The notes under the pieces are model-generated. The model was not told where the DNA came from. It did not search any database and saw nothing but the letters and a program-made list of their open reading frames with translations. This document shows positions 37,345-46,472 of a stretch of DNA of 57,465 nt, piece after piece. Every line of letters begins with the position of its first letter. Positions within the stretch are counted from its first letter, which is position 1. This DNA comes from CAYRGC01 sp964423795. GTDB lineage: Bacteria; Patescibacteriota; Gracilibacteria; Peribacterales; Peribacteraceae. The DNA lies in NCBI GenBank assembly GCA_964423795.1, contig CAYRGC010000008.1, forward strand, positions 1-57,465, given 5' to 3'. The position numbers were made by a program, and so were the translations under genes.

Positions 37345-37812
37345 TTAGCGCGTAACGCTGATCGTGGCTCCCTGCTCCGCGGCGGGAGCGGACACCGTGA
37401 CGCGGCCGTTGCTGTCCTTCACGATGTTGTAGTGCGTGCCCGTGCCCGTGAGCGAGGAGGAGAGGCTCGGGTCCTTCGGGATGCTCACGAGGTAGGAACC
37501 CGTGAGGAGGCGGAGGTTGGCGCCGCCGACCGTGGTGCACTGCGTGTCCGAGGCGTCGGCCATGCAGACCGGCTTGGTGGCGGTGGTGATGCCGGTCGGG
37601 AGGTTGCCGTTATGGTCGATCGCGTACTGGTAGACCGCGTTGAGGATCGTGTTCACGTCGCTGCGGCGCTGGGCGTTGCGGGCGTCGCCGAGCTGCTTCG
37701 TCGGGTTGATCGCGACGATGACGATGGACGCCAAGATGGCGATGATGCCGATCACGAGGAGGAGTTCGATGAGCGTGAACCCCCGGCGTGCACGGAGAGA
37801 GAGGGAAGTCAT
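37345..37812 (-). CDS. Type IV pilin, major-subunit-like
   Basis: A 155-residue prepilin. A short basic leader precedes the cleavage motif RRGFTLIELLLVIGIIAIL, with Glu at position 5 of the mature chain; the following NPTKQLGDARNAQRRSDVN is characteristic of pilins in Patescibacteria. The globular part has a cysteine pair (PVCMADASDTQC). It is the last and probably the major pilin of the cluster. I chose the ATG at 37812; TATACT at 37867-37872 would give a leader of about 50 bases. Confidence 0.92.
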   Translation of the reverse strand: MTSLSLRARRGFTLIELLLVIGIIAILASIVIVAINPTKQLGDARNAQRRSDVNTILNAVYQYAIDHNGNLPTGITTATKPVCMADASDTQCTTVGGANLRLLTGSYLVSIPKDPSLSSSLTGTGTHYNIVKDSNGRVTVSAPAAEQGATISVTR

Positions 37813-37866
37813 ACGGGAGAAGAGGGAAAGAAAGAGGTGAGAGATTCCTCCCACGAATTGGAAGAG

Positions 37867-37872
37867 AGTATA
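37867..37872 (-). promoter_or_regulatory. -10 element TATACT of the pilin gene
   Basis: On the minus strand TTGCTATACT is an extended -10 sequence. It lies 54 bases before the pilin ATG, so this gene would have a leader. Confidence 0.5.
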
Positions 37873-38035
37873 GCAAGGGGAAGCCGTTCTTCGGCTGAAA
37901 GACCTTGACGATACGCGCCGATAGGGACCTTCCTTCACTCGGATGGGTTTTCTTCACTCCGTCGAAAAAAGACGCCATCCGTGCGAGCGCATGACGAAAA
38001 AAACTGGTTTGGCATCCGAAGCAATGTGACATGCG

Positions 38036-38674
38036 TCACGGACAGGTCATGGCCGTGGAGGTCTCGAGGCACGATCCGTTCTCGCAGACTTGCCAGACGT
38101 ACGTGTTGCTGCCGTCGCATCCCGGCACCGCGCAGGAGCACCCGGACGGCGCGGCGACGTCGTCGGGATAGAGCGTGAACACGCCCTGGAACGACTGGGA
38201 GTAGGAATGCGGCGCCTGCAGGCGGATCGCCCGGGAAACGGTGAACGTCACCTCCACGCTCTGGCGGTTCGCCGAGACGGAGGTGTTGCGGAAGCGCAGG
38301 TTGCTCACGGCCACCTGCGACGAGCTCATGTCTTCCAGGTCGGCCTTCTCCGCCACCTGCACGACGCCGTCTTGCAGGCCGATGATGATCGGCGTGATGG
38401 CGCCGGAGCCGCTTCGCAGCGCGAGCACCGACGCCGTGCTCGCGGCGGACGGGCTCAGGATCGTCTCGGCGTGCGCGATGCGCGTGCCGATCCCCTGCAG
38501 GATCTGGATGCCGTTCTGCTCCACGAGCGACACCGTCTCCTGCAGGAGACGGTCCTCGGTGGACGAGAAGAGCAACGGAAACACCGCGATGCCCACCACG
38601 GCGAGCACCGCCATGTAGATGATGAGCTCGACGAGGGTCGTGCCGGGCCGGCGGCGGAAGAACGGGAGCTTCAT
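38036..38674 (-). CDS. Pseudopilin (PulJ/GspJ-like)
   Basis: A 212-residue prepilin: basic leader RRRPG then TTLVELIIYMAVLAVVGI as the N-terminal methylated helix. The rest (VEQNGIQILQGIGTRIAHAE, FTVSRAIRLQAP) resembles GspJ-type minor pseudopilins; a C-terminal cysteine-rich stretch (CSCAVPGC, VCENGSC) could form disulfides. Its ATG overlaps the stop of 38671-39096 (TGA/ATG), so the two are coupled. Confidence 0.85.
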   Translation of the reverse strand: MKLPFFRRRPGTTLVELIIYMAVLAVVGIAVFPLLFSSTEDRLLQETVSLVEQNGIQILQGIGTRIAHAETILSPSAASTASVLALRSGSGAITPIIIGLQDGVVQVAEKADLEDMSSSQVAVSNLRFRNTSVSANRQSVEVTFTVSRAIRLQAPHSYSQSFQGVFTLYPDDVAAPSGCSCAVPGCDGSNTYVWQVCENGSCLETSTAMTCP

Positions 38675-39096
38675 GGACAGAGGCCGGTGAAATCGCTCAC
38701 TTCGACCCAGGAATCGACGGTGGTCGTCGGCAGCACGCGCTGCAGCGTCACCTCCAGGCGGCGGACGGCGTTGGCGCTGTGCCCCTCCGCGCAGAGGGAA
38801 CGATCGCGGTTCCCCGATCCCGCCAGGTGCCGCAGGATGCACGATCCTTCCGAGAAGGTCGCCGTCAGCCCGCCGTCGTACGAGAGGTCGGATCGCAGCG
38901 AGCGGATGCCGCGCTCGACGCACGTGCGCGCGAACTCGAGCGCCTGCGCGCTCTGCGTGGCGGCGAGGCTGCTCTGCTGGCGGGCGAGGCCGAGCAGCAC
39001 GAGCGACGTGGCGGCCACCGACGCGATGGCCCCGATCACGAGCACCGTGAGCAGGAAGATGTAGCCTGGCCGGCGGCGGCATACCGTCACGGGCAC
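38671..39096 (-). CDS. Minor pilin-like membrane protein, GTG start
   Basis: A 141-residue protein with an N-terminal hydrophobic helix (IFLLTVLVIGAIASVAATSL) after RRRPGY, like a prepilin but without the expected Glu5. It probably caps or primes the pilus, or plays a PilX-like role, by analogy and position. It starts with GTG, overlapping the upstream gene by 10 bases and the next by 4. Confidence 0.7.
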   Translation of the reverse strand: MPVTVCRRRPGYIFLLTVLVIGAIASVAATSLVLLGLARQQSSLAATQSAQALEFARTCVERGIRSLRSDLSYDGGLTATFSEGSCILRHLAGSGNRDRSLCAEGHSANAVRRLEVTLQRVLPTTTVDSWVEVSDFTGLCP

Positions 39097-40541
39097 GATC
39101 CGGAGGCGGAAGCGGGACGGAAGATGAGGAGCGCCGAACGCGTCAGGACGAAGACCCTGTCACGGACCGGATCGTAGAGGACGGCGCGGCCGGGACCGTC
39201 GCTGGAGTTGAAGGTATAGAGCTCGGGGAGGCTCGCGAGCGTGCGGAGGTCGACGATCTGGAACGCCTTCTTGTTCGAGTCCGCCGCGAGGAACCCGTAG
39301 CACACGTACGGATCCGCTCCGACGCCGACCAGACTGCCGCTCCCCTCGTGGTACCACGTCCCCCCGGCGGGCGGGGGCGATCCGCCGCCGAGATCGGTAT
39401 CCAGAAGGATCATCTCCTGGATCGCGCCGCCTTTCGTGCGCCCCAGAAGCGCCGCGGTACCCGTGAGCGACACGCTGCGTCCCGTCTCGGTGCTCGTGAG
39501 GTTATAGCTCCCGTTCACCGCGAACGCCGGCGCCGCCGGATCCGCCACGCTCACGACGCGCATCTCGTTGGCCCCGTCGTTGAGGGCGAGGAACGCGCCC
39601 GTGCCGGAGAGGGAGAGGGCGTTCACCGTGGCTCCCACCTCGAGCGAGCCCAGGGGCAGGATCGATCCGCTGCTGCTCACGTCGAACGAATAGAACTCGT
39701 TATACGTCGCGTCCTGCGTGGCGCCCACGTAGAGGCGGGGGCCGGAAAGCGCGAGCGAGGTCGCGAGGCTGGAGCCCGACAGATTGAAGCTCGTTTTGAG
39801 GGACGGGCTCGCTGGCGAAGAGATGTCGTAGGCGCGGATCTCCTGGCTCGAGCTGCCCGTGACCAGGTAGAGCATGGATCCTTTCGCCGCCGCCCCGTAC
39901 GCGGCGGTGCCGAGCGACACGGCGCTGCCAGACGGCGAGGACGTATTGGAAATATCCACCACGTACAGCCCCGCTCCTCCCCCCGAGATATCGCTCGTGA
40001 TGTACGCGTAGTTTCCGGCGATGGCGATTCCAGTCAAAAACGGCGTGCCGCCCCCGGGCGCGTACCGCCCCTCCTGCGAGGCGGAGGTCCAATCGCCGAT
40101 CGTCCCGGTCCCGCGCCAATCGGTGAGCTCCGTGCGCAGGAGGACGCTGCCGCTCTGGAACCGTCCGTGCTTCCACGAGGTTTGCGACACCACCTGCGCC
40201 CACCCCGTGCCGAGCGACGACACCGTGACGCTGTTGAGATAGCTGCCCGTGAGGGAACTCTGCGCGCCGCTGAACGTCCACGTTCCGCCCGCGCCCAGGG
40301 CGATGCCGTGCGCGCCAGCCGCGAGCGACGAGAACGACGCGTCACGGATGCTGCGGGCGGCCTCGATGCCCCGGGTGGTGCCGTAGAGCCCGCGCAGGCG
40401 GTCTCCGCCCATCACGCTGTTCTCCTGGCCCTTCATGACCACCAGGCTCACCGCGGTGAGAAAGAGCGCGAACACTCCGATGCCGAGCAGCACCTCCAGG
40501 AGGAGAAACCCCTGCCGATGGTGTCGCGAGGGACGTGGCAC
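39087..40541 (-). CDS. Pseudopilin fused to an LVIVD-type beta-propeller
   Basis: A 484-residue protein. The N-terminus (RQGFLLLEVLLGIGVFALFL) is a prepilin signal with Glu5. After about residue 160 come repeated blades of the LVIVD kind: LYVVDISNTSSPSG, IRAYDISSPASPS, FYSFDVSSSGSI, MRVVSVADPAAPA, FQIVDLRTLASLP. Such repeats form surface beta-propellers. The join of a pilus subunit to a propeller suggests a tip adhesin, an inference. A cysteine pair near the end (VCYG, GSCP) is present. Confidence 0.85.
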   Translation of the reverse strand: MPRPSRHHRQGFLLLEVLLGIGVFALFLTAVSLVVMKGQENSVMGGDRLRGLYGTTRGIEAARSIRDASFSSLAAGAHGIALGAGGTWTFSGAQSSLTGSYLNSVTVSSLGTGWAQVVSQTSWKHGRFQSGSVLLRTELTDWRGTGTIGDWTSASQEGRYAPGGGTPFLTGIAIAGNYAYITSDISGGGAGLYVVDISNTSSPSGSAVSLGTAAYGAAAKGSMLYLVTGSSSQEIRAYDISSPASPSLKTSFNLSGSSLATSLALSGPRLYVGATQDATYNEFYSFDVSSSGSILPLGSLEVGATVNALSLSGTGAFLALNDGANEMRVVSVADPAAPAFAVNGSYNLTSTETGRSVSLTGTAALLGRTKGGAIQEMILLDTDLGGGSPPPAGGTWYHEGSGSLVGVGADPYVCYGFLAADSNKKAFQIVDLRTLASLPELYTFNSSDGPGRAVLYDPVRDRVFVLTRSALLIFRPASASGSCP

Positions 40542-40587
40542 GTCGCGGGGGAAAACGCTCGGCGGACGGAAGGAGGATCGGACGCGT

Positions 40588-41883
40588 TCAGTTGAACGAG
40601 AGCTTCATCACGTTATCCTGGAAGTCCGCTCCGCTCGTGTTGAGATCGTTGAAGTCGGTGAGCGAGAGGACGTCGCACGAACCGATGGAGATCTTGCCCT
40701 GGGCGTCGAGCATGCCCTTGGACGTGAGATACGTGCGGAGGTTCGTCTGGCTCTTCACGACGGGATAGTTCGCGAGGACATCGCCGTTGCGGAGGAAGAG
40801 GACGTGTTGCGTGCCGTCCGTGGAGCTGAAGATCTCGTTGAACACGAGCCAACCCTGCACCTTGTAGAAGCCGCGCAGCTTCAGCGCGAGCTTGGTGCCG
40901 GAGGCGAGGGTCACGGTCTTCGTGTCGGTGCCGGTGGGCTTTAGGGCGGTGCCGAACGAGTTGCCGTTGTTATTATTGTTGCACTGTCCGTTGCCGCCGA
41001 AGATGGACGCCCAGGTGCTGCCGCTGTTGACGCTGTAGCAGGCGTGCACGTCGACGTACGGACCGCCGTTGCCGAAGGCGAGCTGCGCCAGATAGCTCGT
41101 GAAGGTGACGCTCGACTGGGCGGTGAGCGTGATGAGCTGGTTGCTCGCGACCGTGAAGTTGCACGACGCGGCGCTGGAAGCCCCTCCCCCGCCCGCGGCG
41201 GAAGACGAGGCCGGAGCCGAGCTGCTGGCGGGCGCGGAGCTGCTCGCGGGAGCAGACGAGGAAGAGCGGCTGGAAGAGGACGCCGTGGACGAAACGACGC
41301 TCGACGCGGCGGACGAAGCCGCGGACGGGCAGGATCCCATCGTGTCGCCGTGCGACTGGTGGGTGGGCCAGGTGGCGTCGGGGATCGTGATCGTCGTCTT
41401 CGCGCCGTTGCCGTCGTAGTGGCAAATCGTGAGGGTGTCACCGGCGTTCGTCGCGAGCTTCTCGGGCTCGATGGCGATCGACACCTGGATCACGCGCTCG
41501 TCGTTGTTGAGCGCGCGAAGCACGATGCTCCCCGTGGCGCTCGGCATGCCCTTGAGCTTGGAGAACGAGACGTCGAAGAGGCCGGAGATGGCGATCGTCG
41601 AAGGCATCGGGTAGGTCTCGTCGAGCGTTTGGTCGCGCGTGGCATAGGAGTCGCCCTTGTAAAGGACGCCGGCCGGCGCGTAGAACCCCCACGAGGCATC
41701 CCGCTCCCCCGACTGCGCGAGGAGCTTCGCGCGGTCGAGACCCTGCGTCGTCTGCTGCGTGGCGAGCTCGAGGTCGCTCCTGATCTGGTACTCGTTGTAG
41801 AGCGGGATCGAGAGGCTCGTGACGGCGCCGAGGACGCCGATGACGATGAGGACCTCGATGAGACCGAATGCGCGGCGGTGCAT
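40588..41883 (-). CDS. Pseudopilin with Ser-rich linker
   Basis: A 431-residue protein. Prepilin signal RRAFGLIEVLIVIGVLGAV at the start, a first globular part, then a low-complexity Ser/Ala linker (about residues 190-235: SSASS, APASS repeated), then a second domain (about 240-431) with NNNNNG and cysteine-containing strands. It probably displays the second domain away from the pilus. First of the five pilin genes on the minus strand. Confidence 0.85.
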   Translation of the reverse strand: MHRRAFGLIEVLIVIGVLGAVTSLSIPLYNEYQIRSDLELATQQTTQGLDRAKLLAQSGERDASWGFYAPAGVLYKGDSYATRDQTLDETYPMPSTIAISGLFDVSFSKLKGMPSATGSIVLRALNNDERVIQVSIAIEPEKLATNAGDTLTICHYDGNGAKTTITIPDATWPTHQSHGDTMGSCPSAASSAASSVVSSTASSSSRSSSSAPASSSAPASSSAPASSSAAGGGGASSAASCNFTVASNQLITLTAQSSVTFTSYLAQLAFGNGGPYVDVHACYSVNSGSTWASIFGGNGQCNNNNNGNSFGTALKPTGTDTKTVTLASGTKLALKLRGFYKVQGWLVFNEIFSSTDGTQHVLFLRNGDVLANYPVVKSQTNLRTYLTSKGMLDAQGKISIGSCDVLSLTDFNDLNTSGADFQDNVMKLSFN

Positions 41884-42025
41884 GGGAGAGAAGGGAACGG
41901 AAAGAGAGGCGGACCCGCCCGGGTCCGGAATCGTCGGTCATTGTTGCACCGAACGGCGGGGACGCGAGCGGGAATGGCTTGCACGGAACAGCGCATCGTG
42001 ACGCGACGATAGTTGAATCAAAAAA

Positions 42026-42156
42026 GTGCGCACTGGCGCAATTGCGCATTGCGAATGACGCAGGACGAATTTGCCTTCATGCAGCGAAAATATTCCTCCG
42101 TCAACGTTTGGGATTGTTCACGTATTCGCAATTTTCAATTCGCAATCCGCAATTAT
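42026..42156. repeat. Tandem-arm inverted repeat, ATTGCGNA family
   Basis: Left arm about 42026-42056 (GCGCACTGGCGCAATTGCGC, ATTGCGAA), right arm 42121-42156 (ATTCGCAATTTTCAATTCGC, AATCCGCAATTAT). The arm ends exactly at the stop codon of pilC (42157). Confidence 0.8.
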
Positions 42157-44184
42157 TTAGTGCCCCACGTTCCCCACGATCGAGTAGATCGGGACGATGA
42201 TCGCGAGCGCGATGGTGCCGACGAGTCCGCCGATGAAGAGGAGGATGATCGGCTCGAGGATGACGGGCAGTTTCTGCGCCGTTTCGTTCGCCTTCTTCTC
42301 GTAGATGTCGGCGATCTTCAGGAGGATCTTGCTGAGGGATCCCGCGCGCTCCCCCGTCGTCACGAGCTGTTGGACGGAGATGGGCAAAAGCTTCTCGCTG
42401 CCGCGGATCGCCGTGAAGCTCTTGGCGAAGGAATCGCCGAGGAGGATGTGATCGAGCATCTTCTGGTAGAACCTCCGGTACGCGACGATGGGCGTGACGT
42501 CGGCGAGGGACCTGAGCGCCTCCACGAGCGGAACGCCCGCCTGCATGAGACCGCCCATGATCACGCCGAAACGCGCGATGGTGGCCTCGCGGGCGAGGCG
42601 GCCGATGCCCGGGATCCGGAACATCATCCACTGCGCCACGACCTTGAGGGGGGTGAACTTCGCGAGGATGATGAAGACGACGATCGACCCGACGCTTGCG
42701 GGAAGGATCACCGCGGCGTTCGCCGACATGTAGTTGGTGAACGCGATGAGCAGCCGGGTGACGAGCGGCAGCGGCACATTGAGCGACGTGAGCACGCCGA
42801 TGAGGTTCGGCAGCACGAAGATGCCCAGACCCATGACGACGCAGAACATGAGCGTGAAGACGATGGAGGGGTAGATCATCGCCATCTTCACCTTGGACCG
42901 CAGGGCCTGGTCCTTCTCCTGCTGCTGCGCGAGGTACTCCATGTTCTCGGCGAGATTGCCGGCCTCCTCGCCGATGCGCACGAGCGCCATGGCGTGCGGC
43001 GAGAAGAAGTGCTCGTCCTGCATCGCGCGCCAGAGCGGGCTTCCGTTCTCGACGGAGGAGATGATGCCGCTGAGCAGCTTCTTGATGGGCTTGTACCGGG
43101 ACTCCCGCTGAAGGGCCTTGAGACTGTCCACGAGAGGCAGTCCCGCGTTGAGCATCATCGCGAGGTTCTGGATGATGGAATTTCGCTCCTTGCCGAGGCC
43201 GAGGTACTTGATGGCTCCGAGGAAATCCGCGAACGCGCCTCCGAGCTTCGCGCGTTTCTTGGGCGCGGCGGCCGCCGCGGGCTTCTCGGCGGGCTTGGGA
43301 GGATCCGGCCTGGTGGGCAGAATGGTCAGCTGCGCGCCCTCGACGGCCGGCTTCGCCGGTTCCTTCCTGACCTCCGCCGGACCGGCATCGAGCACGAGGG
43401 ATTCCCCCTCGAAGACGGGACGGCTCGCGTCCTTCGGGGCGGTCGCGGCGGGCGGGCGGGCGGCGTGGCTCTCCTGCTGTTCCCGCACGCGCCTCTCGAG
43501 CTCGCGCTCATGCGAGGCGTTTTCGTCGGACAGCAGGTCGTCGAGCGACACGTCCTTCGCGGCGGGGGCCTCGGCGACCGCGGGAGTCGCGGGCGGAACC
43601 TGGACCGGGGCGGCGGACGGGACGGAAGCATCCTTCCGTTTCGCCATCCATCCGAAGAAGGTCGGCATATACGTCGCGAGCGCCCGGCGGAGGGAGGGGG
43701 CGGGAGGAACGGGACGGGGGGAAACCTCCGCGGACAGGATTTTCGTGAGATCCGTCTCCATGACGCGCGGTGCGGCCTTGGGATCGACGGCCGGCAGGAA
43801 GATGCGATCTTCCGGGGCGACCGTCCGCTCCGGGGTCGGCACGACGGATGCGGGAGACGCGGGAACGGCAGCCGCGGGCGCGGGTTTTTGGGCAAGGAAC
43901 TCCAAGTCGCGATCGCCGGCGAAGACGCCATGGACCTCTTCGGGCGACAGCGAGCGCTTGTGCACGCGGCCGCGCAGGAGCGGCTCGTGACGGGGCGCCT
44001 CCTCGGCTGCCGGCTTCACGAGCGACTTGCCGTCGAGCGAACCCTTCTTGGGCTTCAGGGAGCGAAGAACGGGAATGGCATTGAAGAGCGAATCCCATCC
44101 GGACGCGTGATCGCCGCCCGGCTCGCGGGGAGCGGAATCGGGAGCGGCGGAGCCGGCGTCACGCTTTCTTTTCGGGGGCGTCAT
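42157..44184 (-). CDS. pilC: PilC/GspF-type pilus platform protein with long N-terminal extension
   Basis: The inner-membrane platform of the type IV pilus, 675 residues. The C-terminal 350 hold two GspF domains (LGLGKERNSIIQNLAMMLNA, IARFGVIMGGLMQAGVPL, VRIGEEAGNLAENM, TTGERAGSLSKIL) with membrane helices. The N-terminal 330 residues are an Ala/Pro/Lys-rich disordered extension rarely seen in PilC, with a few short acidic patches. The gene overlaps pilB by 26 bases. Confidence 0.92.
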   Translation of the reverse strand: MTPPKRKRDAGSAAPDSAPREPGGDHASGWDSLFNAIPVLRSLKPKKGSLDGKSLVKPAAEEAPRHEPLLRGRVHKRSLSPEEVHGVFAGDRDLEFLAQKPAPAAAVPASPASVVPTPERTVAPEDRIFLPAVDPKAAPRVMETDLTKILSAEVSPRPVPPAPSLRRALATYMPTFFGWMAKRKDASVPSAAPVQVPPATPAVAEAPAAKDVSLDDLLSDENASHERELERRVREQQESHAARPPAATAPKDASRPVFEGESLVLDAGPAEVRKEPAKPAVEGAQLTILPTRPDPPKPAEKPAAAAAPKKRAKLGGAFADFLGAIKYLGLGKERNSIIQNLAMMLNAGLPLVDSLKALQRESRYKPIKKLLSGIISSVENGSPLWRAMQDEHFFSPHAMALVRIGEEAGNLAENMEYLAQQQEKDQALRSKVKMAMIYPSIVFTLMFCVVMGLGIFVLPNLIGVLTSLNVPLPLVTRLLIAFTNYMSANAAVILPASVGSIVVFIILAKFTPLKVVAQWMMFRIPGIGRLAREATIARFGVIMGGLMQAGVPLVEALRSLADVTPIVAYRRFYQKMLDHILLGDSFAKSFTAIRGSEKLLPISVQQLVTTGERAGSLSKILLKIADIYEKKANETAQKLPVILEPIILLFIGGLVGTIALAIIVPIYSIVGNVGH

Positions 44185-45970
44185 GGGCGAAGAGGAGATC
44201 CGGCGGCGCGGCGACGCGCATCAATTCCTCGATGGTCGTCATGCCGGCGCGGACTTTGTCGAAACCGTCGTCGAAGAGCACCTTGAATCCCTGCTCGTAC
44301 GCCTTCCTGTTGAGCTCCGCGGAGGACGCGCGGCGGACGATCAGCTCCTGGATCTCGGGAGTGATCACGAGCAGCTCGTAGATGCCGATGCGCCCGCGGT
44401 ATCCCGTGTTGCCGCACGCCTCGCATCCCTTTCCTTTATAGAGACGCACGTCGTCCTTGCTGACGAAGTACTTCTGCGCGCCCGGGAAGAGCTTCTGAGC
44501 GTCGCCGAGGGGGATCGAATAGCTGTAGCGGCACTGGGGGCAGATGCGGCGCATGAGGCGCTGGCCGAGCACCACCTCGAGCGTGGACGCGAGGAGGAAG
44601 GGCTCGACGCCCATGTCGAGCAGGCGCGGCACCGCGGTGGCTGCGTCGTTGGCGTGGAGGGTCGAGAAGAGGAGGTGGCCCGTGAGCGCGGCGTTCACCG
44701 CGATGCTCGCCGTCTCGCCGTCGCGGATCTCTCCGACGAGGATGATGTTCGGGTCCTGGCGGACGAGGGCGCGGAGACCGTTGGCGAACGTGAGGTTCGT
44801 CTCCGGGTTCACCTGGATGTGGTTGATACCCGGGATCTTGTACTCGACGGGATCCTCGATCGTGGAGATGTTCACGTCGGAGTTGTTGCGCATCTTGAGG
44901 AGCGCGTAGAGCGTCGTGGACTTGCCGGAGCCGGTCGGACCCGTGGTGAGGATCATGCCGAAGGGCTTGTGTGCGGCGATCTCGAGGATGTGCTGGTAGC
45001 TCTCGGAGAAGCCGAGGCTCTGGAGCGTGAGCGTGCGGAGGTACTCGGAAAGGATGCGCAGCACGATCTTCTCGCCGTCGACGACCGGCACGATCGAGAC
45101 GCGCAGGTCGATGACGCTGCCCTTGCGCGTCTTGTAGCGGATGGCGCCGTCCTGGGCGGCGAAGTGCTCGTCGAGGCGCATGTTCGCCTCGATCTTGATG
45201 CGGTTCACCACGCCCTCGTAGTACTCCTTCGGGATGCGTCCGGCCTCGTGCATGACGCCGTCGACGCGGAAGCGGACCACCACGATCCCCTCCTGGGGCT
45301 CGAAGTGGATGTCGGACGCGCGGAGTTCGATGGCGTCGTTGAAGATCTCCGTGATGATTTCCGGCGCGACCTTCCGCTGCTCGTTGATGATGGACTGGAA
45401 GCGCGTGGCGAGCGCCTTGCGGTAGTGGACGAAGTACGTCTCGATGAGGCTCGCCGGCGCGTAGTACCAGGCGAGCGTGCCCTCGAAGGGCTGGCGGTCG
45501 TCGGCCTTCTTGCGCCCGATGAACGCGAACGCGGTGGCGGTCTTCGGGGCGGACGCCGTGCTCTTCTTCCGCGCCTCGTCCTTCTCGGGGAACACCGCGG
45601 ACTTCTGGTCGAGGTTTCCGCGCACGGCCTCCTCGAGGAACTCGTTCCCGGGATCGGACGTGGCGAGCGTGACGGTGGAGCCCTCGCGCTTCACGACGAC
45701 GACGTTGTAGGCGCGCGCGATTTCCTCCGGCAGCGCCGTCACGAGTTCCGCCACGGGCGGAAGCGTGCGGACGTCGAGGAACGGCAGTTTGTAGTGCTCG
45801 GCGACCGCGCTCTCGAAGAGCTCCTGCGTCAAAAGGCCCAGGTCCGTGAGCACGGACTTGAGCGGGACGCCGCGGTCCTTGGCCTGCTTCAGGGCGTCAT
45901 CGAGCTCTTCCTTGCTCACGTAATTACCCTCGAGGAGAAGCGCGCCGAGGTCGGAATCCTTGAGTGCCAT
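44159..45970 (-). CDS. pilB: PilB/GspE-type assembly ATPase
   Basis: The ATPase driving pilus extension, 603 residues. N-terminal MshEN-like domain (LLEGNYVSKEELDDALKQAK, about 10-140), then the core: SDIHFEPQEGIVVVRFRVDG, Walker A TTGPTGSGKSTTLYALL, Asp box ISTIEDPVEY, Walker B ILVGEIRDGETA, His box TLHANDA, and the four-cysteine zinc motif CPQCRYSYS...CEACGNTGYRG. The family is unmistakable. No pilT (retraction) is seen in the window. Confidence 0.95.
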   Translation of the reverse strand: MALKDSDLGALLLEGNYVSKEELDDALKQAKDRGVPLKSVLTDLGLLTQELFESAVAEHYKLPFLDVRTLPPVAELVTALPEEIARAYNVVVVKREGSTVTLATSDPGNEFLEEAVRGNLDQKSAVFPEKDEARKKSTASAPKTATAFAFIGRKKADDRQPFEGTLAWYYAPASLIETYFVHYRKALATRFQSIINEQRKVAPEIITEIFNDAIELRASDIHFEPQEGIVVVRFRVDGVMHEAGRIPKEYYEGVVNRIKIEANMRLDEHFAAQDGAIRYKTRKGSVIDLRVSIVPVVDGEKIVLRILSEYLRTLTLQSLGFSESYQHILEIAAHKPFGMILTTGPTGSGKSTTLYALLKMRNNSDVNISTIEDPVEYKIPGINHIQVNPETNLTFANGLRALVRQDPNIILVGEIRDGETASIAVNAALTGHLLFSTLHANDAATAVPRLLDMGVEPFLLASTLEVVLGQRLMRRICPQCRYSYSIPLGDAQKLFPGAQKYFVSKDDVRLYKGKGCEACGNTGYRGRIGIYELLVITPEIQELIVRRASSAELNRKAYEQGFKVLFDDGFDKVRAGMTTIEELMRVAAPPDLLFAHDAPEKKA

Positions 45971-45973
45971 GGG

Positions 45974-46387
45974 TCAGAACGTGGAATGGACGGCTTTCAC
46001 GATCTCGACGATGGGCGTGTTCGCCTTCACGTAGTACGCCTTCGCGCCGAGCTCGAGCGCGCGCTTGCGATCCTCGTCCTGGCCGAGGTTCGACAGCACG
46101 ATCGTCGGCGTCTTGATGCCCTTGTCCTTCATGCCCCGGAGCACCGCGAAGCCGTCGATCTCCGGCATGATCAGATCCAGCAGGATGAGCCCGTACGCAT
46201 CGGTAAGCGCCTCCTTGAGGCCGGCCGCGCCCGTCATCTCGACATGCACCTCGTACCCCTCGTGGGTGAGCTTGAGTTCGAGCGCGTGCGCCAGCGGCTT
46301 CTCGTCCTCCACGATGAGGATCCGCTTCCTCCCTCCCGCGGGAGCGGGGGTGGTCGGCACGGCCTCCGGAATGTCCTTCTTGGGCAT
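45974..46387 (-). CDS. CheY-like response regulator
   Basis: A single-domain receiver of 137 residues: ILIVEDEKPLAHALE (acidic pair about 27-28), phosphoacceptor Asp71 in ILLDLIMPEIDGF, VLSN (about 97-100) and Lys121 in YYVKAN. There is no output domain. It lies three bases upstream of pilB and probably controls the pilus, perhaps phosphorylated by the kinase at 35543, an inference. An Ala/Pro-rich leader precedes the domain. Confidence 0.9.
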   Translation of the reverse strand: MPKKDIPEAVPTTPAPAGGRKRILIVEDEKPLAHALELKLTHEGYEVHVEMTGAAGLKEALTDAYGLILLDLIMPEIDGFAVLRGMKDKGIKTPTIVLSNLGQDEDRKRALELGAKAYYVKANTPIVEIVKAVHSTF

Positions 46388-46405
46388 GATGTGTGTTATC
46401 GGGAT

Positions 46406-46411
46406 ATTCTA
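46406..46411 (-). promoter_or_regulatory. -10 element TAGAAT of the pilus operon
   Basis: On the minus strand TGCTAGAAT (extended -10 form) lies 18 bases before the ATG at 46387. It probably drives the regulator, pilB and pilC. Confidence 0.5.
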
Positions 46412-46472
46412 GCAGAAAACCCGCGTTTTTGGAAGTCACATACTCCCTCGAAAACCCGGATAAAAGCGGTTT

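Noticed and set aside
42013..44286. 757-codon plus-strand frame opposite pilC
   Set aside because: Arg/Asp/His/Glu-rich antisense translation of a GC-rich gene; pilC on the minus strand carries GspF motifs.
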